Shown here piece after piece: positions 16,942-25,389 of a DNA stretch of 64,000 bases. How positions within the stretch are numbered: the stretch's first letter is position 1; each line of letters starts with the position of its first letter. This DNA comes from Tessaracoccus sp. OS52 (lineage in GTDB: Bacteria > Actinomycetota > Actinomycetes > Propionibacteriales > Propionibacteriaceae): NCBI RefSeq assembly GCF_020687685.1, contig NZ_JAJEWM010000001.1, positions 1,178,001 to 1,242,000 on the forward strand, given 5' to 3'. The position numbers were made by a program, and so were the translations under genes. The notes beneath the pieces were generated by a model that saw nothing but the letters and a program-made list of their open reading frames with translations, was not told the DNA's origin and did not search any database.

Positions 16942-17580
16942 GTGACCCAAACCGCGGTCGTGGTGATGACGGCGATTGTCTGCGCCGTCGCAGCCGCGCT
17001 GCTGACCCCGCTGGTCCGCTCCGAGACCACCCAGGACACCAGCCTGGTCTCCCTGTGGATCCATGTGGCCCTGGCCGGTGCCCTGGGCGCCGGTGCGGCC
17101 GCGCTCGCCTCCGACGCCCCGGAACTGGTTGCCTTCGCGGCGGCGGGCACGCTGTGCGCGTTGCTGGTGGTGATAGACCTCACAGAACTCCGGTTGCCGG
17201 ACAAGTTCGTCCTCGCCGCACTGGGGGCACTCCTCGTTCCACTGGCGGTGGCTGCTGCCACCACCGGAGCCTGGCCCGACTTCGGCAGGTCCGTCCTGGC
17301 CTCCGCGGCCTGCCTGGCGGGATACTTCGCGCTGGCCTGGATCTCCCCGTCCGGGCTTGGGCTCGGCGACGTCAAGTTCGCCGCCGTGATCGGGGCCTTC
17401 CTCGGCTGGTTCAGCTGGCGCCACGTCGGCACGGGCACGCTGCTGGCGTTCGCCCTGAGCGCGGTGGTCGCGCTGGGTTTCCTGATCAGCGGGAGGGCGT
17501 CGCGCAAGACGGGTGTGCCGTTCGGCCCGGCCATGCTTGCCGGTGCCCTGCTTTCGTTCCTCGTTCTCCCTGTCGGCTAG
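16942..17580 (+). CDS. A24 family prepilin peptidase (TadV/CpaA-like)
   Basis: 212-residue polytopic aspartyl protease that would cleave Flp-type prepilins. The two catalytic aspartates are visible in VVIDLTELRLPD and GLGDVKFAAVIGAFLGW (the GxGDxK motif). The C-terminal FGPAMLAGAL is also typical. It lacks the N-terminal methylase domain of PilD, as in TadV. The GTG at 16942 is chosen over that at 16936 because TGAGG sits immediately before it. No pilin, TadE/F or TadZ gene follows; the next gene is convergent and overlaps by 4 nt. Confidence 0.88.
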   Translation: MTQTAVVVMTAIVCAVAAALLTPLVRSETTQDTSLVSLWIHVALAGALGAGAAALASDAPELVAFAAAGTLCALLVVIDLTELRLPDKFVLAALGALLVPLAVAAATTGAWPDFGRSVLASAACLAGYFALAWISPSGLGLGDVKFAAVIGAFLGWFSWRHVGTGTLLAFALSAVVALGFLISGRASRKTGVPFGPAMLAGALLSFLVLPVG

Positions 17581-18635
17581 CGGCCGAGCTGCCTCAGGAC
17601 GTTGACGGCGGCGGTCCGGCCCGCCCGGTTCGCGCCGATGGTGCTCGACGACGGACCGTATCCCACCAGCTGGATCCGCGGATCCACGACGGCCTCGGTA
17701 CCCTCCAACTGGATCCCCCCGAACTCCGAGGTCAACCCGAGCGGAGCCAGGTGCGCCACGTCGGGTCTGAATCCGGTGGCCCAGATGATGGCGTCGGCGT
17801 GCACCCTGGTTCCGTCGGGCCACACGACGTCGCCGCCGTCGATGCGCTCGAACATCGGGTGCCGGTCGTAGACACCCCTGCGAAACGCCGGCAGTTCCTG
17901 CTCGCGCAGCATCAGTCCGGTCACACTCACCACGCTCTGGGCAGGCAGTCCCTGACGCACCCGCTCCTCGACCAGGGCGACGGCGGCCCGCCCGGCCTCC
18001 GGCGTGAAGTCCTCGGTGCGCCAGATCGGCTCGCGGCGGGTCACCCAGGTGGTGGTCGCGTACTCGCTCACCTCCGCCAGCAACTGCACGGCCGAGGCTC
18101 CCCCGCCGACGACAACCACGTGCTGGCCCGCGAAGTCGCTGGGGTGGCCGTAGTCATGGGTGTGGAGGTGCCTGCCCGTGAACGTCTCGACTCCTGGGTA
18201 GTAGGGCAGGAACGGCCTGTTCCACGTTCCGGTGGCGTTGACCAGCGTGTGGGTGAGCCAGCTCCGCTCCCCCGCCCTCACCCGCAGCAGGGCGCCCTCG
18301 GAGGTCACCCGGTCCACCCGGACGGGACGCTCCACCGGCAGCCCGTGCCCGGACTCGTAGGCGGCGAAGTACTCCGGCACGGCGACGTTGGCGCGCTCCG
18401 CCGGTGAGCTCGACGGCTCCTCCTCCCCCGGCAGCGCAGCGACCCCGTGGACATCACGCATGGTGAGCGTGTCCCACCGATGCTGCCAGGCCCCTCCAGG
18501 GGCCTCGTTGCGGTCCAGGACGACGAATTCCCGCCAGGGCTCCAGACCGAGACGCTTGAGGTGGTGGGCAGCGGACAGGCCGGCCTGGCCGGCCCCGATC
18601 ACGATCGATGAAAGTGCTTGTCCCACGCCAGTCAC
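17577..18635 (-). CDS. NAD(P)-binding flavoprotein monooxygenase-like
   Basis: 352-residue protein of the flavin-containing monooxygenase/CzcO family. An FAD-binding Rossmann motif (VIGAGQAGLSAAHHL) sits at the N terminus and an NADPH-binding motif (VVVVGGGASAVQLLAEV) in the middle, with FHGxxxHxxDY represented by FTGRHLHTHDYGHP and the IWATGFRPD signature near the C terminus. It probably oxidises a small organic substrate or moves metals; the substrate is unknown. The start is ambiguous: GTG 18635 gives the usual short N terminus, and ATG 18665 would add ten residues. It is divergent from the GNAT gene. Confidence 0.82.
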   Translation of the reverse strand: MTGVGQALSSIVIGAGQAGLSAAHHLKRLGLEPWREFVVLDRNEAPGGAWQHRWDTLTMRDVHGVAALPGEEEPSSSPAERANVAVPEYFAAYESGHGLPVERPVRVDRVTSEGALLRVRAGERSWLTHTLVNATGTWNRPFLPYYPGVETFTGRHLHTHDYGHPSDFAGQHVVVVGGGASAVQLLAEVSEYATTTWVTRREPIWRTEDFTPEAGRAAVALVEERVRQGLPAQSVVSVTGLMLREQELPAFRRGVYDRHPMFERIDGGDVVWPDGTRVHADAIIWATGFRPDVAHLAPLGLTSEFGGIQLEGTEAVVDPRIQLVGYGPSSSTIGANRAGRTAAVNVLRQLGR

Positions 18636-18666
18636 AACGCCGAGCCACGCCCCGCTATTCCGCATT

Positions 18667-18695
18667 TTGCGACGCGACCACTCAGGCCCGATACT
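18667..18695 (+). promoter_or_regulatory. Complete sigma-70-type promoter driving a leaderless GNAT gene
   Basis: -35 TTGCGA (18667-18672), exactly 17 bp spacer, -10 GATACT (18690-18695), and a GTG start codon 8 nt after the -10. The predicted transcript starts at or within a base of the start codon. Confidence 0.65.
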
Positions 18696-18702
18696 GATCC
18701 GC

Positions 18703-19389
18703 GTGAGTCGAAACGACCTCTGCCGCCGGCCATCCGGTGAGTCGCTTGTGGGCGACATCGTCCGTCTTGATCCCATCACCCACGAGGACATCGGAGACCT
18801 GTTCACCGTCATGTCCGACGCGGCGGCCTGCGGTGGCGGGTTCCCCTTCGAGCGGCCCCACGCCTACCCTGAGGAGACCGCGGCCTGGGTGAGAGGTCGC
18901 CTCGACATGGGCACGGCCGTCTATGCCATCCGGCTCTCCAACCCGATGTTCGGTGATCCGGGCTGCATCGTGGGCACGACGTCGCTGAGCGAGATGGATC
19001 TGATCAACGAGAAGGTGCACCTCGGGGGCACGTTCATCGGGCGCGAGTTCTGGGGAACGGGCATCAACGTGGAGACGAAGCTCCTCACGCTGCAGCACGC
19101 TTTCGAGTGGTGTGGTTTCGGCCGGGTGAAGATCCAGGCCGACATCAACAACACCCGCTCCCGGGGCGCCATCACGCGTCTCGGCGCGCAGTTCGAGGGC
19201 ATCGTGCGGCGCGACATCCGCCGCCTCGACGGCACGTGGCGCGACACCGTCGTCTACTCCATCCTCGTGAACGACTGGCCCGGTGTGAAGGTGGGCCTGC
19301 AGGAGCGCGTGGCGTTCGCCTGCAAGCGCGCGCAGTTGCCACCACCCCACCTGAGCGACCTGCAGCAACTGGCGGTGCCGATCACCTGA
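18703..19389 (+). CDS. GNAT family N-acetyltransferase (RimJ/RimL type)
   Basis: 228-residue acetyltransferase resembling the RimJ/RimL-like group: a VRLDPITHEDIGDLFTVM opening, IVGTTSLSEMDLINEKVHLGGTF strands, the WGTGINVETKLLTLQHAFE acetyl-CoA-binding loop, and the C-terminal NTRSRGAITRLGAQFEGIVRR helix-strand that accepts acetyl-CoA. The substrate could be a protein N terminus or a small amine. GTG 18703 is supported by the leaderless promoter; a second in-frame GTG is at 18748. Its last codons overlap the PHO box of the next gene. Confidence 0.88.
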   Translation: MSRNDLCRRPSGESLVGDIVRLDPITHEDIGDLFTVMSDAAACGGGFPFERPHAYPEETAAWVRGRLDMGTAVYAIRLSNPMFGDPGCIVGTTSLSEMDLINEKVHLGGTFIGREFWGTGINVETKLLTLQHAFEWCGFGRVKIQADINNTRSRGAITRLGAQFEGIVRRDIRRLDGTWRDTVVYSILVNDWPGVKVGLQERVAFACKRAQLPPPHLSDLQQLAVPIT

Positions 19390-19412
19390 TGTTCAGGTGA
19401 AGTTCACCTGGA
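19380..19412 (+). promoter_or_regulatory. PHO box (three tandem 11-bp units) upstream of phoX
   Basis: Three consecutive 11-mers, GATCACCTGAT (19380-19390), GTTCAGGTGAA (19391-19401) and GTTCACCTGGA (19402-19412), match the direct-repeat units (GTTCA core) bound by PhoP in actinobacteria. CAGGTGAA-G-TTCACCTG inside them is also a perfect inverted repeat, so another regulator is possible. The site overlaps the stop codon of the GNAT gene and lies 72 bp before the phoX start, fitting phosphate-starvation control. Confidence 0.7.
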
Positions 19413-19484
19413 CGATCTCCTACGGGAGGGGTTTGCGGGGTTGGCTTGGTTCGCTGTCATCCACCCCTGAGAGGAACCCAAGCG

Positions 19485-21581
19485 ATGCACCTTCGCAAAA
19501 TGCTGCCCGTGGTGGGCGCCCCCGTGCACGGCAACCGCTCGTCAATGACGTGCAAGATGCGCTGCGGCGATGCCTGTTTCCACGAAGTCCCCAACACCTC
19601 CGGCAACGAGTACTTCGCCGACGTCGTGGCCAAGGTGGTCTCGCGTCGCGGTTTCCTCAAGGCCGGCGCCGTCGTGGGAGCGGTTGCGGTCGGCGGATCG
19701 GTCATCGCGGAGCGGGTGGCCCCGTCGGCGTTCGCGGCCGAGCCGGCGCTGGACTTCGAGGCCATCGCCCCCCAGACCACCGACTCGGTCTTCGTCCCTG
19801 AGGGGTGGGAGACCGAGGTGGTCATGCGCTGGGGTGACAAGCTCTTCACCGACGCGTCCGAGTTCGACATCATGAACCAGACGGCGGCCGCACAGGCCAC
19901 CCAGTTCGGCTACAACTGTGACTTCCTGGGCTTCTTCGACCTGGACGACAACACCGAACTGATGATGGTGAACCACGAGTACACCGACGAGTACATCATG
20001 TTCCCCGACTACGTTGCCGGGGCCCCAACCGAGGAGCAGGTCAACATCGGGCTCGCGGCCCACGGACTCTCGGTGGTCGCCGTCGCCAAGGAGGCAGGCA
20101 CGGGCCGCCTCACGCCGATCCTGGACCATGAACTGAACCGGCGCTTCACCGCCCAGTCCGAGTTCGAGCTGACCGGCCCCGCAGCTGGGCACGAGTTGCT
20201 CCAGACCTCCGACGACCCAACGGGTACGCGCGTGCTCGGCACCCTCAACAACTGCGCCGGTGGCCTCACCCCATGGGGCACCTGGTTGACGGCCGAGGAG
20301 AACTTCAACCAGTACTTCGCCAACGCCGACCAGGTCACCGACGAGGAGACAGTCACGCGCCTGAACCGTTACGGCCTGCGGGGCGGCGCCACGGAGCGTG
20401 GCTGGGAGCTCTTCCACACCCGCTTCGACATCGCCCAGGAGCCCAATGAGCCCAACCGCTTCGGCTGGGTGGTGGAGGTGGACCCGTTCGATCCCGACTC
20501 CACCCCGAAGAAGCGCACCGCCCTGGGCCGTTTCAAGCATGAGGCGGGTACCGCGGCCATCGCCGCCGACGGCCGCGCCGTCGTCTACTCCGGCGACGAC
20601 GAGCGGTTCGACTACATCTACAAGTTCGTCTCCGACGCGGTGGCCGACCTCGACGGCGGGGCCTCGGCCAACGCGGACCTGCTGGACAACGGCACCCTTT
20701 ACGTCGCCCGCTTCAGCGGCGACTCCGGCACGATCAGCGACGGTGAGATGCCCTCCGACGGCGCCTTCGACGGCACCGGCGAGTGGATCCCGCTGGTCCA
20801 CGGCGACGAGTCCTTCGTGGACGGCTTCACCGCCGCCGAGGTGCTGCTGTTCACGCGCCTGGCAGCCGACACCGTCGGTGCCACCAAGATGGACCGCCCG
20901 GAGGACGTGGAGACCAACCCAGTCAACGGCCGGGTCTACATCGCACTCACCAACAACACCAACCGCACCGCGGAGCAGGTGGACGAGGCCAACCCGCGCT
21001 CGGCCAACAAGCACGGGCACGTCATCGAACTCACCGAGGCAGGCGGCGACGCGGGTGCGCTGACGTTCGGCTGGAACATCCTGCTGCTCGCGGGTGACCC
21101 GGAGGATCCGGGCACCTACTTCGGCGGTTTCGACAAGTCCCAGGTCTCGCCCATTTCCTGCCCGGACAACGTCACCTTCGACGCCAACGGGAACCTGTGG
21201 ATCTCCACCGACGGCAACAAGCTCGGTGCCCACGACGGGCTCTACGAGGTAATCGTCGACGGCGACAACAGGGGCAGGGTGCGGCAGTTCCTCTCGGTGC
21301 CCATCGGCGCGGAGTGCTGCGGACCGTGGGTCACCGACCAGCGCGTCAACGTCGCCATCCAGCACCCCGGCGAGACCGACGAGGCCACCTTCGATGTTCA
21401 GGCCTCGCACTGGCCCGACGGCGGTGACTCCGCACCTCGGCCCTCCATCGTGACGGTGTGGCCCACGGCGACGGCTCCCACCGCCTCCCCGACTGCGAGC
21501 GCCTCGCCGAGCGCGAGCGCGAGCGCGACCGCAGGGCCGGGCAACGTCGGACGGCCGGGACTGCCCAGCACCGGCCGCTGA
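19485..21581 (+). CDS. phoX: PhoX-type alkaline phosphatase (DUF839), Tat-exported
   Basis: 698-residue secreted, calcium/iron-dependent phosphatase family. The actinobacterial PhoX leader (CKMRCGDACFHEVPNTS, EYF) precedes a twin-arginine signal S53-R-R-G-F-L-K with a hydrophobic AGAVVGAVAVGG and a cut near AFAA. The body contains GFNCDF/GYNCDFLGFFDLDD, NHEYTDEYIMF, NCAGGLTPWGTWLTAEENFNQYF and RPEDVETNP, typical of PhoX. It would release phosphate from phosphomonoesters outside the cell. A Ser/Ala/Thr-rich linker leads to a C terminus ending LPSTGR, a sortase-like motif with no hydrophobic tail. Start: ATG 19485 after GAGAGGA. Confidence 0.9.
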   Translation: MHLRKMLPVVGAPVHGNRSSMTCKMRCGDACFHEVPNTSGNEYFADVVAKVVSRRGFLKAGAVVGAVAVGGSVIAERVAPSAFAAEPALDFEAIAPQTTDSVFVPEGWETEVVMRWGDKLFTDASEFDIMNQTAAAQATQFGYNCDFLGFFDLDDNTELMMVNHEYTDEYIMFPDYVAGAPTEEQVNIGLAAHGLSVVAVAKEAGTGRLTPILDHELNRRFTAQSEFELTGPAAGHELLQTSDDPTGTRVLGTLNNCAGGLTPWGTWLTAEENFNQYFANADQVTDEETVTRLNRYGLRGGATERGWELFHTRFDIAQEPNEPNRFGWVVEVDPFDPDSTPKKRTALGRFKHEAGTAAIAADGRAVVYSGDDERFDYIYKFVSDAVADLDGGASANADLLDNGTLYVARFSGDSGTISDGEMPSDGAFDGTGEWIPLVHGDESFVDGFTAAEVLLFTRLAADTVGATKMDRPEDVETNPVNGRVYIALTNNTNRTAEQVDEANPRSANKHGHVIELTEAGGDAGALTFGWNILLLAGDPEDPGTYFGGFDKSQVSPISCPDNVTFDANGNLWISTDGNKLGAHDGLYEVIVDGDNRGRVRQFLSVPIGAECCGPWVTDQRVNVAIQHPGETDEATFDVQASHWPDGGDSAPRPSIVTVWPTATAPTASPTASASPSASASATAGPGNVGRPGLPSTGR

Positions 21582-21591
21582 GGCTGGCGAG

Positions 21592-24000
21592 TCAGTCGGT
21601 GCGGGTCACGTCCTCTGCGTGGACGTCGGGGCGCCAGCCCCGCCACACCGGCTGACGCAACCGGCCCGAGGCAGTCCACTCGGAGAAGGTGACCTCACCC
21701 ACCATCAGCGGCTCCACCCACCGGGCGCCGCGGGCGTCCAGCCGGGGGACGTCGTCGACGGGCGGGTCGTCGCGCTCGATCTCGGTGAGCACCTTCCACG
21801 CCACGCGCAACGCCTCGTCGCTGAAGCCGGACCCGACCTTGCCGATGTAGGTCAAATGGCCGTCCTGGTTGACCGCCAACAATAGGGAGCCGATGGTGGT
21901 GGACCGGCCGTTCTGGCCGGGTGACCACCCCACCACCACGGCCTCCTGGGTGCGGACGTGTTTCACCTTCAACCAGGTCCTGGCCCGCTTCCCGGACTGG
22001 TACACGCTGGTGACGCGCTTCGCGATGACGCCTTCGAGACCGAGGTCACGGCTGACGGCCAGGGCGACGCCGGCGTCGGCCCCCAGTGTGTCGGGGATGT
22101 GGACGTGTTTGCCCCCGCCGCCCAGCAGACCTTCGAGCATCTCCCGGCGCTGCTTGTATGGGGCCCGCAGCAGGGAGGCGCCGTCGAGGTGGAGCAGGTC
22201 GAAGACCATGAAGTGCGCGGTCCCGGGGCTGGCGCTGTGCCTCTGGAGCAGTTCGAAGTGTGAGACACCATGCTCGTCGAGCACCACGACCTCGCCGTCA
22301 AGCACCACCTCGTGCCCCTTCAACAGGGTCGTCAGCTCGCCGAGTTCCGGGTACTGCGGGGTCAGGTCCTGCCCCTTGCGGCTGGTCAGCGAGAACGCAC
22401 CGCGGGCCACCTTCGCGATCGCTCGATAGCCGTCCCACTTGATCTCGAAGTGCCACCCCGGTCCCTGCAGATCCCCCTCCTCGGCGGCGCTCGCCAGCAT
22501 CGGCTCGACGTCCGGCAGCCCGCGCAACTCCGCTCCGGGCTCACGCGCGGCGCGCTCGTCGGAGAGCTGGACCACTTCAGCCGGCCCGGGCTCCGTCGCG
22601 ACGAGGTCCGCGCTCGGCTCCATGAGATGGATCAACCAGTTCTGCTGCTCGCCGCCCAGCTTGGTCGCCAGCAGAGCGTACTTTCTGGGGACGCCACCCA
22701 GTCCGCCGTCGGGCTGACCCGTGAGCGTGGCTATGACCTCCGAGCCATCGCGCCACTTCTCCAGTTCGTAGGTGCCGTGGTCCCAGATCCGGACCACTCC
22801 CGCGCCGTACTCCCCCTTGGGTATCCGGCCCTCGAAGGTCCCGTACTCCAGTGGGTGGTCCTCGGTCTGGACCGCGAGGTGGTTCTTGCCGCCGTCCATC
22901 GGCGGACCCTTGGGGACCGCCCAGGACACGAGGACGCCGTCGTGCTCGAGCCGGAAGTCGTAGTGGAGCCGCCGTGCGTGGTGCTCCTGGATGACGAAGC
23001 AGTTTCCGCTGCCCGCGCTCGGCGCAGCTTCCGGCACGGGCTCGGGAGTCCTCGCGGCGTCCCTCATGGAGCGATACTTGTTCAACCTGTCGCCAGGGCG
23101 CCTCGACGCCCGGGGCAGGAGGCGCGCTAGGGGGTCGTTGCCGCCCTCGAGGCGTTCGAGGACCTCGGTGAACTCCAGTTGCCGCAGGTCCTCGGTGATC
23201 TCGTCCCAGTCGCGCGGGACCGCAACCGTCGGGTGGGCGCGGCCACGAAGCGAGTACGGCGCCACCGTGGTCTTGTTGCCGTTGTTCTGACTCCAGTCCA
23301 GAAGGATCTTGCCTTCGCGCAGCGTTTTCTTCATGTCGCTGACCACCAGGTCGGGGCGGAGCGTCTCCAGCTGGCGGGCCAGCTCCCGGGCGAAGTCGGA
23401 GGCGCCGTCGCAGGTCATGGAGCCGTCGAGGGACGAATAGAGATGGATGCCCTTGCTGCCGCTGGTGACCGGTACCGAATCGAAGCCGACGCCCTCGAGC
23501 ACTTCCCGGAGCAGGTGCGCCAGCTCCACCAGCTGCGCCACCGACGATCCCGGCCCCGGGTCCAGGTCCAGCACCAGCCGGTCCGGGTTCTGCCGTTTCA
23601 GGGCGGTGTCGAAGCGCCACTGCGGCACGTGCAGTTCGAGAGCGGCCAGCTGCCCCAGCCAGGTGAGGGTGGCTGCGTCGTCGATCAGCGGATAGGTGTT
23701 GGGGCCCCCGCCGTGCTCGATCGTGGCGGTCGCCACCCACTCGGGGGTCGACTTCGACTGGAGGTTCTTCTCGAAGAAGGAACCCGCAGGGTCCGACTCA
23801 GTGCCCACGCCATTCGGCCACCGCTTGCGGGTGGCGGGACGACGGCGGGCATGCGGGACGAACCACGGGGCCACCTGCTGGTAGTAAGCGATGACCTCGC
23901 CCTTGGTGGTCCCGGTGGTCGGGTAGATGACCTTGTCGACGTTGGTGACGCGCACCCGCCGGCCATCGACCTCCACCTGGTGTGCCCTGCTGGAAACCAT
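21592..24000 (-). CDS. ligD: LigD, multifunctional NHEJ DNA ligase (Pol-PE-Lig)
   Basis: 802-residue ATP-dependent ligase with domains in the mycobacterial order: an N-terminal primase/polymerase domain (RPATRKRWPNGV, LVLDLDPGPGS with catalytic Asp, SGSKGIHLY), a 3'-phosphoesterase domain near 380-490 (FVIQEHHARRLHYDFRLEHDG, GEYGAGVV), and a ligase domain with adenylated lysine K521 in KWDGYR followed by the OB-fold. It repairs double-strand breaks with Ku, but no ku gene is in this window. The ATG at 24000 follows GGAGGGAAGGA; the upstream open frame is antisense noise. Confidence 0.93.
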   Translation of the reverse strand: MVSSRAHQVEVDGRRVRVTNVDKVIYPTTGTTKGEVIAYYQQVAPWFVPHARRRPATRKRWPNGVGTESDPAGSFFEKNLQSKSTPEWVATATIEHGGGPNTYPLIDDAATLTWLGQLAALELHVPQWRFDTALKRQNPDRLVLDLDPGPGSSVAQLVELAHLLREVLEGVGFDSVPVTSGSKGIHLYSSLDGSMTCDGASDFARELARQLETLRPDLVVSDMKKTLREGKILLDWSQNNGNKTTVAPYSLRGRAHPTVAVPRDWDEITEDLRQLEFTEVLERLEGGNDPLARLLPRASRRPGDRLNKYRSMRDAARTPEPVPEAAPSAGSGNCFVIQEHHARRLHYDFRLEHDGVLVSWAVPKGPPMDGGKNHLAVQTEDHPLEYGTFEGRIPKGEYGAGVVRIWDHGTYELEKWRDGSEVIATLTGQPDGGLGGVPRKYALLATKLGGEQQNWLIHLMEPSADLVATEPGPAEVVQLSDERAAREPGAELRGLPDVEPMLASAAEEGDLQGPGWHFEIKWDGYRAIAKVARGAFSLTSRKGQDLTPQYPELGELTTLLKGHEVVLDGEVVVLDEHGVSHFELLQRHSASPGTAHFMVFDLLHLDGASLLRAPYKQRREMLEGLLGGGGKHVHIPDTLGADAGVALAVSRDLGLEGVIAKRVTSVYQSGKRARTWLKVKHVRTQEAVVVGWSPGQNGRSTTIGSLLLAVNQDGHLTYIGKVGSGFSDEALRVAWKVLTEIERDDPPVDDVPRLDARGARWVEPLMVGEVTFSEWTASGRLRQPVWRGWRPDVHAEDVTRTD

Positions 24001-24073
24001 GCAGTCCTTCCCTCCCTGCAGCATCTTGCCTGCTGGGGGGCCGGTTGTCAGCGGGTTGGGCACACTCGCGCTG

Positions 24074-24079
24074 TAGGTT
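24074..24079 (+). promoter_or_regulatory. -10 element of a leaderless promoter (Eis-like GNAT)
   Basis: TAGGTT lies 7 nt before the GTG at 24087. There is no Shine-Dalgarno sequence and no clear -35. Confidence 0.45.
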
Positions 24080-24086
24080 GTTTCCC

Positions 24087-25355
24087 GTGCAAGAGCCATA
24101 CCGTTACGAGACACTGCCGCTCGAGACGCCCGATGAGGACCCCCGCTGGGCCCAGCTCCTCGACGTCTTCCGCCACGGCTTCCTGGACCGCCGCGCCTCT
24201 GACGCCGGCCTGGGCATGTACCGCGCCTCACGCCGTGCCGACTCCGCCACCCTGGGCATGGTCACCGCCGAGGGCCCCGGACTCGACGGCCGCCAGCCCG
24301 TGGGCGCTTTCGTCAGCGCCCCCTTCACGCTCAACGATGGCGCCGGAATCGTGCCCGCCCTGGTCATCAACACCATCGCGGTGCGACCCAGCCATCGGCG
24401 TCGCGGGCTGCTCACGGAGATGATGCGCAGGCACCTCGATGCTGCCCGGGCCGAGGGCCGCGCCCTTGCCGTCCTGACCGCCAGCGAGGGCACCATCTAC
24501 GGACGCTACGGCTTCGGCGTGTGCAACCGTCGGCTGGAGGTCCAGGTGGACACTCGCAGGCTGCGCTTCCGGGAGGAGGTCGAACCGGCCGAGGGCACCG
24601 TCGAGTTCGTGGCGCCCGCGTTCCTCGAACCCCACCTGGAGCGCATCTGGCTGTCCCACCAGGCCCGCTACCGCGGGGCCGCAGGCATCCAGCACGCCCA
24701 TCGCCTGGTGGGCACGGGCGCCTGGGACCGGGACGAGGAGGGCCCCTCGCGGGGACTGCGGGCGGTGGTGCACTTCGACACCGACGGCGAGCCCGACGGT
24801 TTCGCCCTGTTCAAGTTCAAGGGCTGGGACACCGAGCCGATCACCACCAGCGTGCAGTTGCTGTGCTCACCGGAGGCCGCCATCGACCGCGCCCTGTGGC
24901 ACGCGCTGGCCACCACGGACCTGGTGGAGAACCTCGATTACGGTCTGTCCCACCCGGGCGACCCGCTTCCGCTCGCGCTCGTCGACCCCTGGGCCGTGAA
25001 GGTCAAGGGCGCACACGACTGGGTCTGGTTGCGCATCCTGGACCTGCCGAAGGCCGTCTCCCAGCGCGGGTTCGAGTCCGATGGCGAGGTCACGATCGGA
25101 CTCACCGACGCCATGGGCTACTGCTCGGGCTCCTGGCGGCTCAGCGTCCACGAAGGCCGCGGCCAGGCCGTCGAGACGCAGGCAGATCCGGAGGTGAGGC
25201 TCGACGTCGAGTCCTTGGCGAGGATGTGGTTCGGGGACCGTACCGCCGCCGAGCTGGCACTGGGCGGGCTGGTCCACGGAGAGCGGGATCCGATCGCCAG
25301 GCTCTCGCGGCTGTTCGCGACGGCGGAGCCGCCGGTCAACCTGTCCACGTTCTGA
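24087..25355 (+). CDS. Eis-like GNAT acetyltransferase with SCP2-type C-terminal domain
   Basis: 422-residue protein of the Eis/enhanced intracellular survival-like family, with two GNAT-fold regions and a sterol-carrier-like C-terminal domain. The acetyl-CoA-binding region is [45 protein letters not shown] follows as in Eis proteins. The C-terminal part includes [20 protein letters not shown] and [21 protein letters not shown]. Eis enzymes acetylate aminoglycosides or protein lysines; the substrate here is unknown. The GTG start fits the leaderless promoter and places [15 protein letters not shown] at the N terminus. Confidence 0.87.
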   Translation: MQEPYRYETLPLETPDEDPRWAQLLDVFRHGFLDRRASDAGLGMYRASRRADSATLGMVTAEGPGLDGRQPVGAFVSAPFTLNDGAGIVPALVINTIAVRPSHRRRGLLTEMMRRHLDAARAEGRALAVLTASEGTIYGRYGFGVCNRRLEVQVDTRRLRFREEVEPAEGTVEFVAPAFLEPHLERIWLSHQARYRGAAGIQHAHRLVGTGAWDRDEEGPSRGLRAVVHFDTDGEPDGFALFKFKGWDTEPITTSVQLLCSPEAAIDRALWHALATTDLVENLDYGLSHPGDPLPLALVDPWAVKVKGAHDWVWLRILDLPKAVSQRGFESDGEVTIGLTDAMGYCSGSWRLSVHEGRGQAVETQADPEVRLDVESLARMWFGDRTAAELALGGLVHGERDPIARLSRLFATAEPPVNLSTF

Positions 25356-25376
25356 CGCGCTCCTGCGCGTCCGCAC

Positions 25377-25382
25377 TAGGCT
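25377..25382 (+). promoter_or_regulatory. -10 element of a leaderless promoter for ilvD
   Basis: TAGGCT lies 7 nt before the ilvD ATG at 25390, with no Shine-Dalgarno sequence. Confidence 0.45.
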
Positions 25383-25389
25383 TGCGGCC

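Noticed and set aside
18636-18812. 59-residue N-terminal extension of the flavoprotein frame
   Set aside because: It would run through the divergent GNAT gene's promoter and start, and the FAD Rossmann motif normally sits close to the N terminus.
21592-24000. LigD as part of a local NHEJ operon with Ku
   Set aside because: No ku-like gene is adjacent on either strand; neighbours are PhoX and a GNAT.
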